Source: Silene latifolia
Taxonomy: Eukaryota; Streptophyta; Magnoliopsida; Caryophyllales; Caryophyllaceae
Reading direction: 5' to 3'
NCBI RefSeq assembly: GCF_048544455.1
Contig: NC_133529.1
Coordinates: 54,989,401-55,053,400 of the forward strand
Length of the DNA stretch: 64,000 bases
Of this stretch, positions 25,773 through 38,244 are shown in pieces (position 1 is the stretch's first letter; every line of letters starts with the position of its first letter). The translations under genes and the position numbers were made by a program. The notes under the pieces were generated by a model, which had not been told where the DNA came from, ran no database searches, and was given only the letters and a program-made list of their open reading frames with translations.

Positions 25773-26519
25773 TGTTGGAGTAGTGTCCTCCACAATAAGT
25801 GCATTTACATAATAAATCTCGTAAAAGGAATATCAGGGATTTATTTATTTATTTGTCAGCTGGTCATCGTTAATCGGTAATGATTGGCTGACTAGAGTTT
25901 GACATTACTGTCGTGTGACGACGGTGATCAGCTGATCCCTTTAGGTCACACCTATAGGATGACGCCCAAATAGAATAAATTAATTGTTTGTATGAGATAC
26001 GAGATAATTAATTCCTTGTATTATTTGACTTTTAATTAATCACGTAAATGTATTATTTGATGACGGGTTACGAACTCGGGACAAGGAGATTTATTATTTA
26101 ATTATGTGATATTTAAATAATAAATTTTTTAGAATTTATTAATTTATTGTTAATTAAATAATTTTATACGATATGTGTATATGTTTTGAGGTGGAATTAA
26201 TCAGCTATTAAATTTTACAAGAGGTTGTAAAATTAGCTAAATGGGTTAATATTGACACATTTTATGTTGATAAAATGTTCTTATGATTGCTTAAAAGTTA
26301 AGTAGTCATTGGTAGTTAATTTATATTATTTAAGTGTTAAATAAATTGAATTAATATTTAATTATGTAAGATAATTAAATATAAGACTTATAAGCATTTG
26401 TGGGCAAATATCGAAAATCGAAATGGACCAAAAGTAGTCCACATATACTGGTTTTTTGAGGACATCACAAGTGTCCTTTAGGTGGATTTTTCCACTTATA
26501 ATTGTCCCCTCAAATTGCC

Positions 26520-26527
26520 TATAAATA
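26520..26527 (+). promoter_or_regulatory. TATA box, copia-1 3' LTR
   Basis: TATAAATA, the partner of the box at 18618. Confidence 0.5.
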
Positions 26528-26855
26528 CCATTAAAACTCCACCATTTCTCTAGTTGGAAAAATTTGAAGAAAAATTGGTCTAGGTTCATATACACTACCT
26601 AAAGACCAAATTTTTCTTCTTATTTTGTTCATCTTTTATATCAAAAACATATATAAATATTAACTAATAATATTATCAAAGTAATAATATTTATTAGTAC
26701 ATCAAATATACAAATAAACAAGGTTTACTACTACATATATCTAGTTAGTATTATAGTAGTATTTGGGGTTGATTCTTGGGTGCATCCTTAGGAGACCATC
26801 TTTTTGGTGGTTTGTTGTCTTGGGGGATCATCCATTTTCATAGCTCAAAACTTGC

Positions 26856-26930
26856 CTTATACAATGTAAGGAACTTTTGTCTTATACAATGTAAGGAACT
26901 TTTGTCTTATACAATGTAAGGAACTTTTGT
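26856..26930 (+). repeat. Three exact tandem copies of a 25-bp unit
   Basis: The unit starts CTTATACAATGTAAGG. Three identical copies lie head to tail at 26856, 26881 and 26906; the 5' LTR has one. Confidence 0.95.
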
Positions 26931-28700
26931 CTTAAGATGGTTTAATACCATCTTTTATACTTTTATTTGCATGCATGTAAATTTAGACCATTTTAAATTA
27001 ATTTGTAATTTTAATATCATAAGATGAGGATTAATATGGTCTAAATAAATAACACCTTTCCCTCGCCAATAGGCTCGCGCCCCAACGGGGCTGCCTGGCA
27101 CTATTCTGTTTTGTTTTGGTACTTGTCTAGGACGATCCCGATTACGGTTAATCCGAATACGTGACGGATCAGATTGACAAGCTTACATTTTTACACTTTG
27201 TCATTTGACACCCTTTTTCGAATAATGGATCGTGTTAAGCATCATAAACCGAATTTGGTAAATGGATGTTTAATTTCCGTCTTCACATGCAAATCAATCT
27301 AAATCCAACTCGACATCATTTTCTTGATATTTGGATAAACAAACCGACTTAGGAAATTCTCACATGTTAGGTTAAATTTTTGGATGTGCATTCATGCATT
27401 TACACCGTTTTATCAACTTTTGCACTTAAACAACCACGATCGATCAGTAGAGGCCGCTAACGCGGGCGGGATTGGGTGTCCGATTAAAGGGATTCCCAAT
27501 ACGTACCCTCACCCCTTACTCAGAACCTTTGGATAGTGGATGGCCTTATCTAGGGCGCACAAGAGTCATTTTAGGCATAGAATGCTAAAAGGGGGACGAT
27601 TCCTTATCTTTAGTACCTATGTTAAACACCGCTTTTTGCCTTGGTTGACCTATGTATAAAGTGGATTCGAACGGGTTCCAAGCATCCCACAAATGCTTGG
27701 TGGCGACTCCGAACATCTCAAACATCGTTTCGAGATCTTTGCCGAGACGAAACCGACCGATCTAAAGCGATCCGGTAGAAAGCATTTTTTTACGCCGCCG
27801 AGCGTGACTTTCAAAAGACCGCTGCATGTCCACAGATTGGCTTGGCGTGCAGGTGGCCCGTGACTACGGACCGGTAAGCGGCATCACGCTCGCAGACCGG
27901 CCTGTGGCCCACGTCCACACATTTACATGGTTTGAAAATGTTTTGAATTAAAATGTTTTTTGGTCTTTTTTTTTGGATTTTTATGCTTTTTACGTTTTTT
28001 TTCTTATTTTATTTTGAGAATTTACAAAGGATTTTATTGAATGGGATTTCATTGTAGTAGTTGGAAAATTGGAAATGGATTTTGCATCTACAGAAAATTG
28101 GACATCATTTAATTTACAAAACGGATTTTTGAAGAGTTTTTTTTTTTGGTTGGAAAATTAAAATTTGAAAATCGGAAAATTCGGCATTATTTGGTTTACA
28201 AATGGGATGTTTGAAAAGGTTTGAAAATGAACTTTATTTACACAATTTTTTTTGACATTATTTAGTTTATAAATGAGGAATTTAGACACATGCAAGGTAC
28301 ACATACAAACAGGCATTATAACAGTATGTAGAGTGCATTTAAAGGGTTTTGGCTTAAAAAGGTGGGTTGCCATACCAAGCAATCAAACCCTGGTCTGTGG
28401 AGAGGTCCGTGCCAAACATGAGTAAGGTCGATTCCTAGTTCATTTCCTCGAGTAGTGAAAGCTCTCGATACAAACATGAGTATGTACCGCAGTATGGTTG
28501 ACGTCAATCGCTATCCATCTTTAGGCCCAGATAGGAATTTGGACCATCCGAACGGGACGATTGGTTGAATGGGTTGGTTTAGGGCCTAGGAAGGCTAGAT
28601 GAAACGACCTAAGAAGGTCGAGTAATGAAAATCGACAATTGTCTTGTATAAACTATTCCCTAACCTTGTTCAAGTTTCACCCTGGGTAACACGTAAGTGT

Positions 28701-28722
28701 ATCATCCCCAGCGGAGTCGCCA
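28701..28722 (-). other. Primer-binding site of element F
   Basis: The minus strand reads TGGCGACTCCGCTGGGGA, the tRNA-Arg-like site known from Tat/Ogre elements, three bases from the LTR edge. Confidence 0.8.
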
Positions 28723-28725
28723 AAC

Positions 28726-29171
28726 TGTGGACATGGGCCACCCGCGCCGCGCGCACCTGCGCGTTGATTTCGAGGCGGCGACACTTCTCCCATGGAACCT
28801 TGGTTTGCCAAAGCACGTCATGGGCCATTACCGATTTGTGAGGCATTGAAACCGGTGAAAGGTCGAATAAGCCTGCATTTGTAGAGTCGCCACCAATTTA
28901 TTGTGGAAAAATTGGAAACCGTTCGAATACTTCACGTCATGTCAAGACACAAAGTAGTGACATGAACGCTAAGAACTCATTACCCTTAGCATTCTATGTC
29001 TAGAATGACTCTCGTGATGCCAATGAACACGGCTGTCTAAAGATAACTGGAGTAAGGGGTGAGGGTACGTATTAGGAAGCTCTTTAATTCGAACACCTAA
29101 TCCCGCCTGCTTCGATAGCGGCCTCTACGAATGATTAGGGAAATCGTTCATATTTGATATGTCGATGTAAT
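28726..29171 (-). repeat. Truncated LTR of element F
   Basis: About 446 bp, inverted and diverged relative to 27440-27919. It shares blocks around the TACGTA..CTCACCCCTTACT segment and GGAGTCGCCACCAA. Confidence 0.75.
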
Positions 29172-29453
29172 TGATGCGTGCATTTTATATAGTCTTTCTA
29201 AGCCTTATTTGCACGCATTTCTATGTAATTTACATAGTATTATGCTACAAATGTCCCCCGAATTGCCTACTTTGGTTTGTTTGCCTATTATTGCAGGAAT
29301 GTACCAAAGAAGGCAGAATTGAGACTCTTTATCATCCCTTAGCTTGCATTTACGGAGATGGAAGAACTGGAGCAAGATTGCCTTTGCCTCGGGAAGTGTG
29401 AAGTCGTCTCAGAAGCTAAATCAACGAGCAAGGAACTGGTTCAGTGGTGTTAG

Positions 29454-29648
29454 ACTCGATCGAATGCTTTTGGTGACCTATCTGTTCAATCGAGTAAATA
29501 TGGATGGTGAGAAGATCTCGATCGAGACCCTGCTGTTCTCGATCGAGAGATGGCCTTTTTGTGATCCTCGATCGAGTAGATGTTTTACTCGATCGAGAGG
29601 TTTGGTCAGAGGATTGCTCGATCGAGAAGTTTGGAAGTGCTCGATCGC
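29454..29648. repeat. CTCGATCGAG word cluster, LTR of D
   Basis: About eight copies of CTCGATCGAG or one-base variants, both as CTCGATCGAGTA and CTCGATCGAGA, spaced irregularly over 195 bp. Confidence 0.85.
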
Positions 29649-29730
29649 GTATTTCGCTATTTGACGTGAGATTTTATCGCGTAGACTTAATATCTTATTT
29701 ACATTTTGGGTTAATAAAATATCTTGCCTA

Positions 29731-29736
29731 TATAAA
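29731..29736 (+). promoter_or_regulatory. TATA box in the D LTR
   Basis: CTATATAAAGGG context, about 80 bp after the word cluster. Confidence 0.5.
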
Positions 29737-31485
29737 GGGAAGACTAAACTAGGTTTAATTATCTTTCATTCTGCATACCTGACTCTTAATTATTCAGTAA
29801 ACATTTTCCTATGCGACATTGCTTTGCTCTTTACATTCTGGATTCGAACTTTTGTTATCTTTCTTACTCTCATCATTTAATTTAATTCTTTTTTGCACTC
29901 TTAATTCCTTGTTGTTCTTAATTTCTTTTTTAATTAGTATTATTATTGGTTTCTGTTGTTTCTCTTTAATCATCTCTATATTATATCTTCTATTTTATCT
30001 ATTGTTGTTTGTTTCACTATGAATATGCGTAGCTAAATCCCATGGTGCTAGGATTATGGGAGCCGTGATAGGGAAGCAATGATGTTATAATCAGATTAGG
30101 AGGATTACATGTGAGAATAGATTTATAGCAATATAACTGAATTGTTTAGTTCAGTGCACGCTTCTAAATCAAATAATCCGGTTAAATTCAGACCTAGATC
30201 GGAAGATTGGAATGAATAGACCTGTTATGAGCAATAGACTACACTAATGAGGTCGGAAGCTAAGTTAGTAGTATTTTAGGGCGAAAAGCGGACCAGAAGG
30301 ACGTTTCCTTTACCCTTCTCACATCAGACCAACTGACCTTACCTTTAGCAAAATTGTGTGATATCTTGGTGAACCGACATCCTAGCATCTTACTGGTCGG
30401 ACTCTCTTGAGAGGTTAAGTTTTCGGTACTTGTCGTTAGGAGCACCTAGACCAAAACAATATTTATAACTCCACAAACAACTCTACAATTAGTAAAGAGG
30501 CAAGTAAAGTTCGGATCCCAAGGGACGGGAATTGAGATGAGATTTTCAATTGAAACTAGCGGTGTCTAGGGGTGTCACAATTTGGGGTTTGAATAGAAGA
30601 TCACTAAACTAAATAGCAATGAAAGTTAACAAGCAAGATGATTGAAAAGGGGTGTAAACAATTGATAAAAGGCACTAGGGTGTCATGGGGTCATAGGGGA
30701 ATCATGGGAATTGATCATACAAATATATTCTCAAATTATAAGCAAGCAAGTATTGTTGTGATGGATCGAGTTGGTTTATATCTTACAATCCTAGGAAAGT
30801 TTGGGTCCCGGAGCCGAATCGATTAGATTGTACAACACCTATAAGTCGACTTACTCTTCCCTACTCAACTATATGCATGGTCTAATGAGACTCGAGTTGG
30901 TTTATGTCTTACAAGTCTCATTGAAAAGATAGGTGATGGGTAAAAAATGCAAGGATTCATAGGCTCGCATTTCATCAAACATAACATGTGCATAAGTTGA
31001 GATCACAACAAGCAAGCAAATAAACTATGAAAACATATTAATTTAAGCATGAATCATCCCCCATGTTGGTTTCCCCTAATTACCCATTAACCCTAGCTAA
31101 GGAAACTACTCACTCATTACCATTTTGAACATGCTAGCAAGGTTGTCAATCATACCAACAAAGTAAAACATGATGAATAAATGAAGATAATTAACAATAA
31201 TTAAAAAGGGATTAAGAGAATTATACCTACTAATGATTCCAACAATAAAGCAAAGAATAATAGAAGTACTTGATGATTGATTGGAAGGTTGTCAATCTCC
31301 CAATAATAATCCAAATAATCTTCAATTACCCAAAATGAAAGATGAACAAAAGAGAGATTAAGGAAATGAGATTTGTATTAAGACTTGATTAAAAGTTGAT
31401 TACAATATTAAAGAGAGATTAGATTGATATAAACTACACTAGAGATTGCTAAGAAGAACATGATAACCTAATTAGACTAATGGGG

Positions 31486-31493
31486 TATTTATA
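31486..31493 (-). promoter_or_regulatory. TATA box, left LTR of B
   Basis: TATAAATA on the minus strand; a copy lies at 49810-49817 in the other LTR. Confidence 0.5.
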
Positions 31494-31659
31494 GTGGGGA
31501 TTAGGTACACAAATTAGGGTTTACTAAGGGCTTAAATGACGATTAAGTCCTTGAGGAATCGCTTCTCTCAGAAAAATATGCGAGTCTCCTTTTTGCTAGT
31601 CTTTCCCGATGTATGCGCATCCTTCATTGAACAAGTAGAAAACAGATTAGCTGTCACAC

Positions 31660-31825
31660 AATCCGAGCGTCCAGGGCACGGGACGGGCGGATTGTGGGTC
31701 TTTTGGACGAGCGGATTCGTGGGGTGGATGGGCGGATTGTGGTGGTTTTGGACGAGCGGCCTTCTGAGGAAGACGCTCGGATTGCTTGTCTTGGACGGGC
31801 GGATTGTGGTCAATCCGCTCGGATT
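31660..31825. repeat. CGAGCGGATT word cluster, left LTR of B
   Basis: About nine copies of GACGAGCGGATT, GACGGGCGGATTG or the reverse CAATCCGCTCG form, in both orientations. Confidence 0.85.
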
Positions 31826-32173
31826 GTAGATCAGCTTCTTCCTTTCTTCTTTTATTCCTTTCTCTTCATACAATCCTTGAGGATTTCCTCGGGGATGCAA
31901 GGATCTTTTCTCATCATTGCCCATCTACTATAGTATGTACAAAGGCCTTCTAGTCTTGTCTTCTCTTTGATGCTTGGTCATTGAATTCAATCAATTTAGC
32001 TTCATTTTGCCATGAAAATGCAAGGTTTGCACTCCTTTCCTACCAAGGGATCAAAACCTCAAAGAATATGCAAAACAAAGGGCTAAAGACAATAAATGAC
32101 CCAAATATGCACTAAAAAGCATGGGAACAAGGGTAATTCGGGGACTAAATATGCTCAAATTATGGTCACATCA

Positions 32174-34136
32174 AATATCCCCAAACCGAACCTTTGCTCG
32201 TCCCGAGTAAAGAGGTGACAAAGACTAGGACCGTTATTTAAACTAACCTAATAGCATAGCTGATATGAGACAATTAGCGGGTCTCACTCCGCCCCTTCAA
32301 CTCACAACAAGACAACCATGAGGTAGGATGCCTTCTTGCAAGGCAAGGTGGGTCTTGCCAAAATGGCGACACATCCAAACATTAAGCACACAAAATCAAG
32401 TAATGGATGCATCTACAAAAGAATAGCCACTTTCCTCATCTAAGTGGCGGAAATTATCTACAAGGGAAGCAATTCAAAGGTACACACTCCTTCATAGATG
32501 CAATTTATTCAAACTACTAAGCCTAGAAGGATACCAATAAATCACCTCCAAGTTGTGTCAAGCTAGGGTACCTTTGTCATTAGTCGTTAAATGCTTTTGT
32601 CAAGAGTAGACTCCCTATGGTGTTAGAAACACTGGAGGATCGCGGAATTCCCCCTCTTGCCTAGACAAGAAGAAGGGTCGTCCCCTCTCTACCATGCACA
32701 AAAATGGATATGATGGATAAAGGGATCAATAGAATTTGAGTTTCATTTGGGAGTTTGGTTTTGTTTTTGTTTTTCCCACCAATTTCATGTGGCATATAAC
32801 ATTTGAGAACACTTTCTTTTGCCATTTCTTTTGATTTTTGGCAATTCAACACTTGACAATTTTTCATTTTTTTTTTTTTAAACATTTTCAAAGTCACCTC
32901 ATATGTAGTGAGGGTGCCTTATATTTGAAGCATAGGAGATTTCATTTTTGTTACTTCTCTTTTCTTTTTGATGCAATTTGCAAACTTTTTCTTTTCTTTT
33001 CTTTTCATTTCTTGAACTCAAATTTGAATAATTTTTGTGCCCATTCCCTTTGATGACAAAATGTATGGTAGAACATGGATGAATGATGGTTGCATGGTGT
33101 CAAGGGTCACCTTGGGATAAACGGTAGCCAAGGAGTTATCACACCACAAGGTACTCTTGACTAGGCCTTAATCCATGGGTCAAAGGATACTAGCATGACA
33201 CATCCTAGGGTGTTTTACAAATATTCTAACAAGCAAAGTCTTAAGAAGAAAAAGCATCTACTAGGGCCTATATAAACTTGTCAAGCTTCCCAAGTAGACG
33301 GTTCCACAAAATTTTCTAACATGCAACTACATGCCATGATGCAACTAACATATATACATCCTAATGCATATGATTTTGCCAACTAATATGCCATATAATC
33401 TAAATTAAAGTCCTAAATTCACATTGTTTATACCGTATCAATCAAAATAAAGCCACATAGTCATTAACATAAAGAGGAAAAAGGAGATTGGAAAGATCAT
33501 ACCATGCGGTCTTCAATATCCCCATGTCTCGGATGTGGCGTAGTCGATCAATGTGAACAAGGATAGACAAACATAATATATACAAAACAATATATACAAC
33601 ACTACACTACAAAAGAAATGAACTTGTTTTTGGATTTTTCAATTTTTCAATTTCGAAATTTTTTATTTTTTGGAGTTTTGAATAAAAGTTAAGTTAGAAT
33701 TTCCCATCCCCACACTAATATGGGCATTGTCCTCAATGGCCAAAATGATAGGAAATTATGCAAGTATGATGCATGAATTCTATACTAAATGCAAGCTATA
33801 CTAATCTACACTACATGATGCATGGGTTTTTGTTTATGACGGAGAGCGTAATTTAGATTACCTCCCGTTGCGTATGCATGTACTTCCCCAAACCGAGATA
33901 GACATTACTTCTAATGTCTTAAATTTAGGGGTAGTTCATGCACACAAGATGCAATGCATGAAACTATATGTTGTCATTTTGGATTTTCCATGTGGGAACA
34001 ATAAAAGAACACCTCAATGGGGCCGAGGTGTTAGTCCTCATGTTGCTAGGACCCTCCAAACTATGATCAAGATAAAATAAAGAAAAATAATAAAGAAGTA
34101 GACAAACCTCAAGAGAGTAGGAGCCTCCAAAGTTTT
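32174..34136 (-). other. 3' untranslated part of element B
   Basis: About 1.95 kb without credible coding. It is homologous to 61640-63482 of element C, in opposite window orientation but the same element orientation; blocks such as CCATGCGGTCTTCAATATCC and ACACCATAGGGAGTCTACTC are shared. Confidence 0.75.
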
Positions 34137-35722
34137 CTAGTCCTCCACCATATCATCATTGTCATCATTTTCCTCCATAAAAGCGGACTCATCTCCACTC
34201 CCATCTTCACTTCCTTGCTCACTTCCTTCATCATCTTCATTAGCCTCTTCTTCTTCATCTACCTCTTCATCAACACCCTCATCATCAACAACCTCATCAT
34301 CGACATTCTCATCTTCACCCAGTCTTTCATCCCTAGATGTGCTTGGAAAGAAGACTTCCCTATCCGCCCAACTAGGCAAAGGACATGAAGGATCAAGTAG
34401 TCCTTGCCTATCTAAATGAATGAGGGGTGGATATTGGGCCAAGTATGCATCTACTCGATCATTGTAAGCTTGTTTATGCATCTCTTGCATGAGTAGAGTC
34501 ATGTAGTCATTGCCCACTTCAACATCTTTGGGTTTGAACTCTTGATATTTGAATGGGTAGGGTGGTGTGACAATGGAGGAGGAGGGCTCTTCAATCTCGC
34601 CCCTTTGTTGACGGATGATGTACTCGGCGCCCTTTGAGAGTGGAAGTAGGTAGTTTGTTCGATGAGCACTTAATCGGCATATCTTGTAAGGCAAAGTGAA
34701 AGATTTAGCATCATTGGTTAGCCACCCATAGTTGGTGTCAAGAGAGTTATGCTTGACCCATTTGTACTTGTAAATCATGGCATCCATGTCAATGAGATGA
34801 CCCCCTTTGATCGCCACATAGTGTTATCCTTGTTGAAATTTGCGTCAAAGTGTTTGGCCAAGAGAGTAACTAGACCTCCATTTACAATATGAGCGGTGCC
34901 TTCCTTACCACAATCAACATTGAGCCATATTTCCACCAAAAGCCTTAGAGCATTGTAAGGCTTAGTGAATTCCCTTCCAACATTTAAGGCCGACTCAAGT
35001 AGAACACAATCGAGCTTTGTAAAGTGATTAGTGCCTTTTCTTGCAATTATAGTATTCCCGATGACCTTGTTCCACACTCTAATGGCCGGATGGTGGACTA
35101 ATAGAGCGCGACAAGCATGAAAGCTGACAAATTTCTTCCCGGAAATCGCCTCCCAAAGACGAGAGGGGTCATACTTTTCGGGCATCTTGTGATAATAAGG
35201 TGTATCACTAAGGCCTAATGCTTTACTCATAACATCAAAGGTGATGCGCCTATTCACATTGGAAAGACGAAACTCGATGTATTCTCTAGTCTCTACCTTA
35301 GTCACATTCAATGAACTTAAGAATTCCAAGGTAAGGGAGGGGTATGTCAATTCTCTTGTTGTAAACAATTTTCCCAACCCCATGGCTTCAAAGAAGGCTT
35401 TTGTTTGTCCAAGGACACCCAATTTGTTCAAGGCATCTTCACATATGAATTTGGTGGGTAAAATGGCTTTCTTAGAATACTTGGAAAATGTATCCCTATG
35501 GGAGTCGGAAATGAAAATTACCTCCGGATAGTTTGATAATTGAGCGATTTCCGGAGTTGTTGATGTTGTTGCTTCCAAGGGAGGATCTTGTTGTTGTTGA
35601 ACTTCCAAGTTTGCATTAGCAACCACCATAGCCATTGAAGCTTTCTTTGCTTGAAGGCTTTGTTGCCTTTTTGAGAGTGCCTTTGCCTTGAGTGCCTTTG
35701 TTGCTCCTTTTGTTCTCGCCAT
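34137..35722 (-). pseudogene. Athila ORF1-like protein region of element B
   Basis: Starts MARTKGATKALKAKALSK, a basic N-terminus. The central family blocks follow: FISDSHRDTF, LTLEFLSSLNVTK, EFRLSNVNRRITFDVMSKALGL, LWEAISGKKF and LLESALN. It ends in a long Glu/Asp-rich tail. It lies just upstream of the 3' LTR, the position of the extra gene in Athila elements. The blocks match 59998-61380 more closely than 7120-8793. Function unknown. The region has a break. Confidence 0.65.
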
Positions 35723-36685
35723 TGTTGATTATACCAAGAAAAGATTGAAAATCTTCAATTTCTAATTATACCCAAATCGATTTCAAGATGAAAGGATGTT
35801 GCTTTGTTCTTCAAATATCGACTCAAAGGTTGAAGATTTTGGTACTTGGATTGATTATTGATGCAAAAGGAGTGATTAATTGTTGTTGTAAGGAAGTTTG
35901 AATTTGATTTTGTTGAATTTGGTTGAGGAAATTTTGTTTTTGGTGATGGAGAGGATGAGGGTTTTGGGGTTTATGGGTAGTATTTGAATGAATGAATGAA
36001 TGAAATGAATGTGGGAAGGGGTGTTTAAAACACCCGAAAATTTCAAAACTGCAGGGGGAAGACGAGCGGATTCCCTTCGGGACGCTCGGATTCTGCTCAA
36101 TTTGGCTTCAGGAAAACTCGCCTAAAGACGAGCGTCTTTCAGTGAAGACGAGCGGATTCTGCAAGTAAGACGAGCGGCTTTCCTCAAAGACGAGCGGATT
36201 CTCTTACAGGAACTTTTCTAAATTTGCACTGGCAGAAAGACGAGCGTCTTTATGCAAAAACGAGCGGATTCTTTTAGACGAGCGTTTTCTTAGCTGGGAC
36301 GCTCGGATTCTCTAACAGACCAAAAGTTTTGATTTTGCAGCTCATTTGGACGGACGGATTCCTCCACAGACGCTCGGATTCCTATAAGACGAGCGGATTA
36401 CCCAGAAGACGCTCGGATTCCACCTAGTCTACCCGGATTCAGGACCATCCGTGCACTTGCATATCCCGTGTCATTTTCATTCTTCAAATCCCGTGTTCTT
36501 CATTGTAGGGGCACTACAAAGGCATGAATAGCCTAGGCAATTGCTATCCCCACACTAAGTTAAAGCACTACACATCAATAAAATCATTAGTCCCTCCCTC
36601 ACTTCTCTAAAAAATGATAGATATCTTGATCAAGGCACAAAAATCCAAAAATGACAAAAAATGCAATGTAAGAATTAAAATGCAA
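35723..36685 (-). other. Non-coding stretch of element B before the LINE
   Basis: AT-rich untranslated DNA upstream of the ORF1-like gene, dominated by a word cluster at 36058-36440. Confidence 0.6.
36058..36440. repeat. CGAGCGGATT word cluster, internal part of B
   Basis: About 17 copies of AGACGAGCGGATTC, GACGCTCGGATTC or near variants in 380 bp, spaced about 18-30 bp, upstream of the ORF1-like gene. The densest cluster in the window. Confidence 0.88.
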
Positions 36686-36780
36686 CGGTTTTTAGTCATG
36701 GAAAGAGAAAATCCTTCTTCTCCAAGCAACCTCTGAAAAACCCAAAAACACGTTAATTTCTTTTATTTTTCAGCTTGATC

Positions 36781-38244
36781 ATGGCTAAAACTCGTCGGAC
36801 TAAACAACATAGTGTTACTGACTCTGAAATTGATGTAACAACATCGGTGGTGGCTTCTTGAGTTTCAATTCCTGAAGTGGAAATATCGGAAGTAGAGAAT
36901 CCTGTGGTTGTAGAGACGGTTATGGCCTCGGATGATCCGATTGTTGAGGATGTTACGGATGAATATGACGACCCAGTTCCAAGTGTAACGACGACGGTGG
37001 GGCAATTGCTAAACCTAACGGGTCAACTGGAAAAATCTGCGACACCGCATATGGCAGGTACTTCTTCCCCTGTTGTACCACCTCCCACTACTGAATTAGG
37101 GATTGGAATTGCAAAAACCTTGGCTTCTGTCACTAAGCCCTCCCCTGGAATGAGTTTGCATTATTGTGAAAAGAGTGCGGATACAAAAATTCTTAAAATT
37201 GAGGAAGAGGATGTTATTGATGAAATACGATTTTGGAAGAATACCCTTATGGGGAATTTTCTGGGTTCTAAACCAAAATTACCGCAGGTTGATGATTTTG
37301 TTGCAAAAAATTGGACTACTGGGACTCGTCCCATTATCCAGTATTATAAAAAAGGCTGGTTTAGCTTTCGTTTCTTCTCAGAGGCGGATATGAATGAGGT
37401 TTTGAAGGGTGGACCATGGGCAATGGGCTCTAGTAACCTGATTTTAAAGCAATGGTCACCAACATTCTCAAAGGAGATGGATTATGTGTCTATTATTCCA
37501 GTATGGGTCTTATTTCCTGATTTGGATCCATTTATGTGGTCTGAAAAGGTCTTAAGTAAGATGGCTAGCACTGTGGGAAAGCCTCTGTTTGCTGATCTAC
37601 CAACAACCCACAAATCAAAGTTACTGTTTGCTCGTGTCCGGGTGGAAGTGGATGTCTCAGATGAATTGCCTGCCAATATCACTCTGACTTCTCCTTACCA
37701 TGGGGAAACAACACAGAGGGTTATTTATGAGTGGTTGCCCTATTATTGCCACTGTTGTAGGAAACTGGGACATACCAAAGAGCACTGCAAATTCACTAAG
37801 ATTAACAAGAAGCTTGATGAAAAGAGGAAAGCAAAGGAGATTGTGCAGGAGTATAGACCTGTTGCACAGAAGGAATCTCAGCAGGCTTTTGAAACAGTTG
37901 CACTTAGCTCAGAATGCCAGTTGCTAGGCCATATACCTCATAAATCTGTGACTGATACTTCTGCTGGGAAGGAGGTTGAGAACTTAGAGGGTTCCTCCTC
38001 TGCTGTTCCAGAGAAGATATCTCTCACTGATGATAAAGGGGTGGGTTCAGAATGCACTAGGCTAGGCGAAAAGTGCTCTGTCTCAGAGAGACTGTCTGAG
38101 AAGGAGGGAACAGTCCTTGCTACCACAAGTTATGGAGTGTCTGTGGACAATCACTTCACACTTTTGCAGGATACAGGGATTGTGGAGGCTACTGATATAG
38201 TGGATAACTTGCAGGCTGGGGACCCACCTGATCCAGGGACATGA
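36781..38244 (+). pseudogene. LINE ORF1: DUF4283-type RNA-binding protein with zinc knuckle
   Basis: ORF1 of plant L1 elements binds element RNA. The likely start is ATG 36781 (MAKTRRTKQHSV); the frame is 487 codons. A TGA at 36859-36861 (codon 27) interrupts it; the remainder is open to the end. A DUF4283-like region lies around residues 145-320 (FWKNTLMGNFLG, GWFSFRFFSEADMNEVLKGG), followed by a CCHC knuckle, CHCCRKLGHTKEHC, at residues 323-336. The C-terminal third is low in recognisable features. The last codons overlap the ORF2 start as ATGA, which suggests coupled translation. Confidence 0.85.

Larger units (their letters stand above)
17870..27054 (+). mobile_element. Copia-1: nearly complete Ty1/copia element
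   Basis: Flanked by the TSD CCTTT (17865-17869 and 27055-27059). The LTRs are 17870-19142 and 25773-27054. The order gag, protease, integrase, reverse transcriptase, RNase H marks Ty1/copia; the integrase style and LTR size suggest the Angela/Tork group, tentatively. The LTRs differ at roughly 30 of about 1240 aligned sites by eye (2-2.5%), which at usual plant rates is about one to two million years. All domains are present, but the reading frame is broken in about four places, so it looks dead. It lies inside the 3' LTR of element E. Confidence 0.9.
25773..27054 (+). repeat. 3' LTR of copia-1
   Basis: 1282 bp partner of 17870-19142. It differs by a local expansion of a 25-bp unit and loss of a segment of about 35 bp next to it. 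Confidence 0.9.
12817..27919 (+). mobile_element. Element E: Tat/Retand-type gypsy, 3' part
   Basis: The visible parts are a repeat-rich 3' untranslated region (12817-15778), a polypurine tract and a 3' LTR of about 2.9 kb that is split by copia-1. The tandem units beginning CAGAACTACGATCTGG and containing ACGTAGGCAGTCC are the kind of amplified 3' repeat known from Retand and other Tat-clade elements. The coding part is off-window or displaced by the copia-2 insertion. It seems inserted in the leader of F. Its completeness is not judged. Confidence 0.75.
15792..27919 (+). repeat. 3' LTR of element E, interrupted by copia-1
   Basis: Starts TGTAGATACCCAGTATCT and ends GGCCCACGTCCACA. About 2.94 kb remains once copia-1 and one TSD are set aside. 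Related LTRs lie in inverted orientation at 28726-29171 (F) and 52188-54633 (G). Confidence 0.75.
27920..29171 (-). mobile_element. Element F: 5' leader and LTR end of a Tat/Retand-type gypsy
   Basis: On the minus strand, an LTR end (...GGCCCATGTCCACA, plus-strand 28726-29171) is followed by a primer-binding site and about 780 bp of AT-rich leader. The LTR is cut at 29172 by element D and the leader at 27920 by the end of element E. No coding is seen. Broken by insertions. Confidence 0.7.
30394..32173 (-). repeat. 3' LTR of element B (left)
   Basis: 1780 bp, TGATGTGACC...GTCCGACCA on the minus strand. The adjoining polypurine tract is GGTTCGGTTTGGGGATATT, identical to that of element C. Confidence 0.92.

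Noticed and set aside
28158-28841. Small frames near the F primer-binding site
   Set aside because: They overlap the primer-binding site and LTR edge and show no recognisable product.
31536-31933. Open frames of about 80-118 codons, repeated at 49860-50249
   Set aside because: They are the two LTR copies of element B; the frames follow the word cluster and have no start context or known domain.
32661-33053. Lys-rich or Phe-rich frames in the 3' part of B (and 62775-62996 in C)
   Set aside because: They are translations of A/T-rich untranslated DNA shared by B and C; the frames differ between the two elements.
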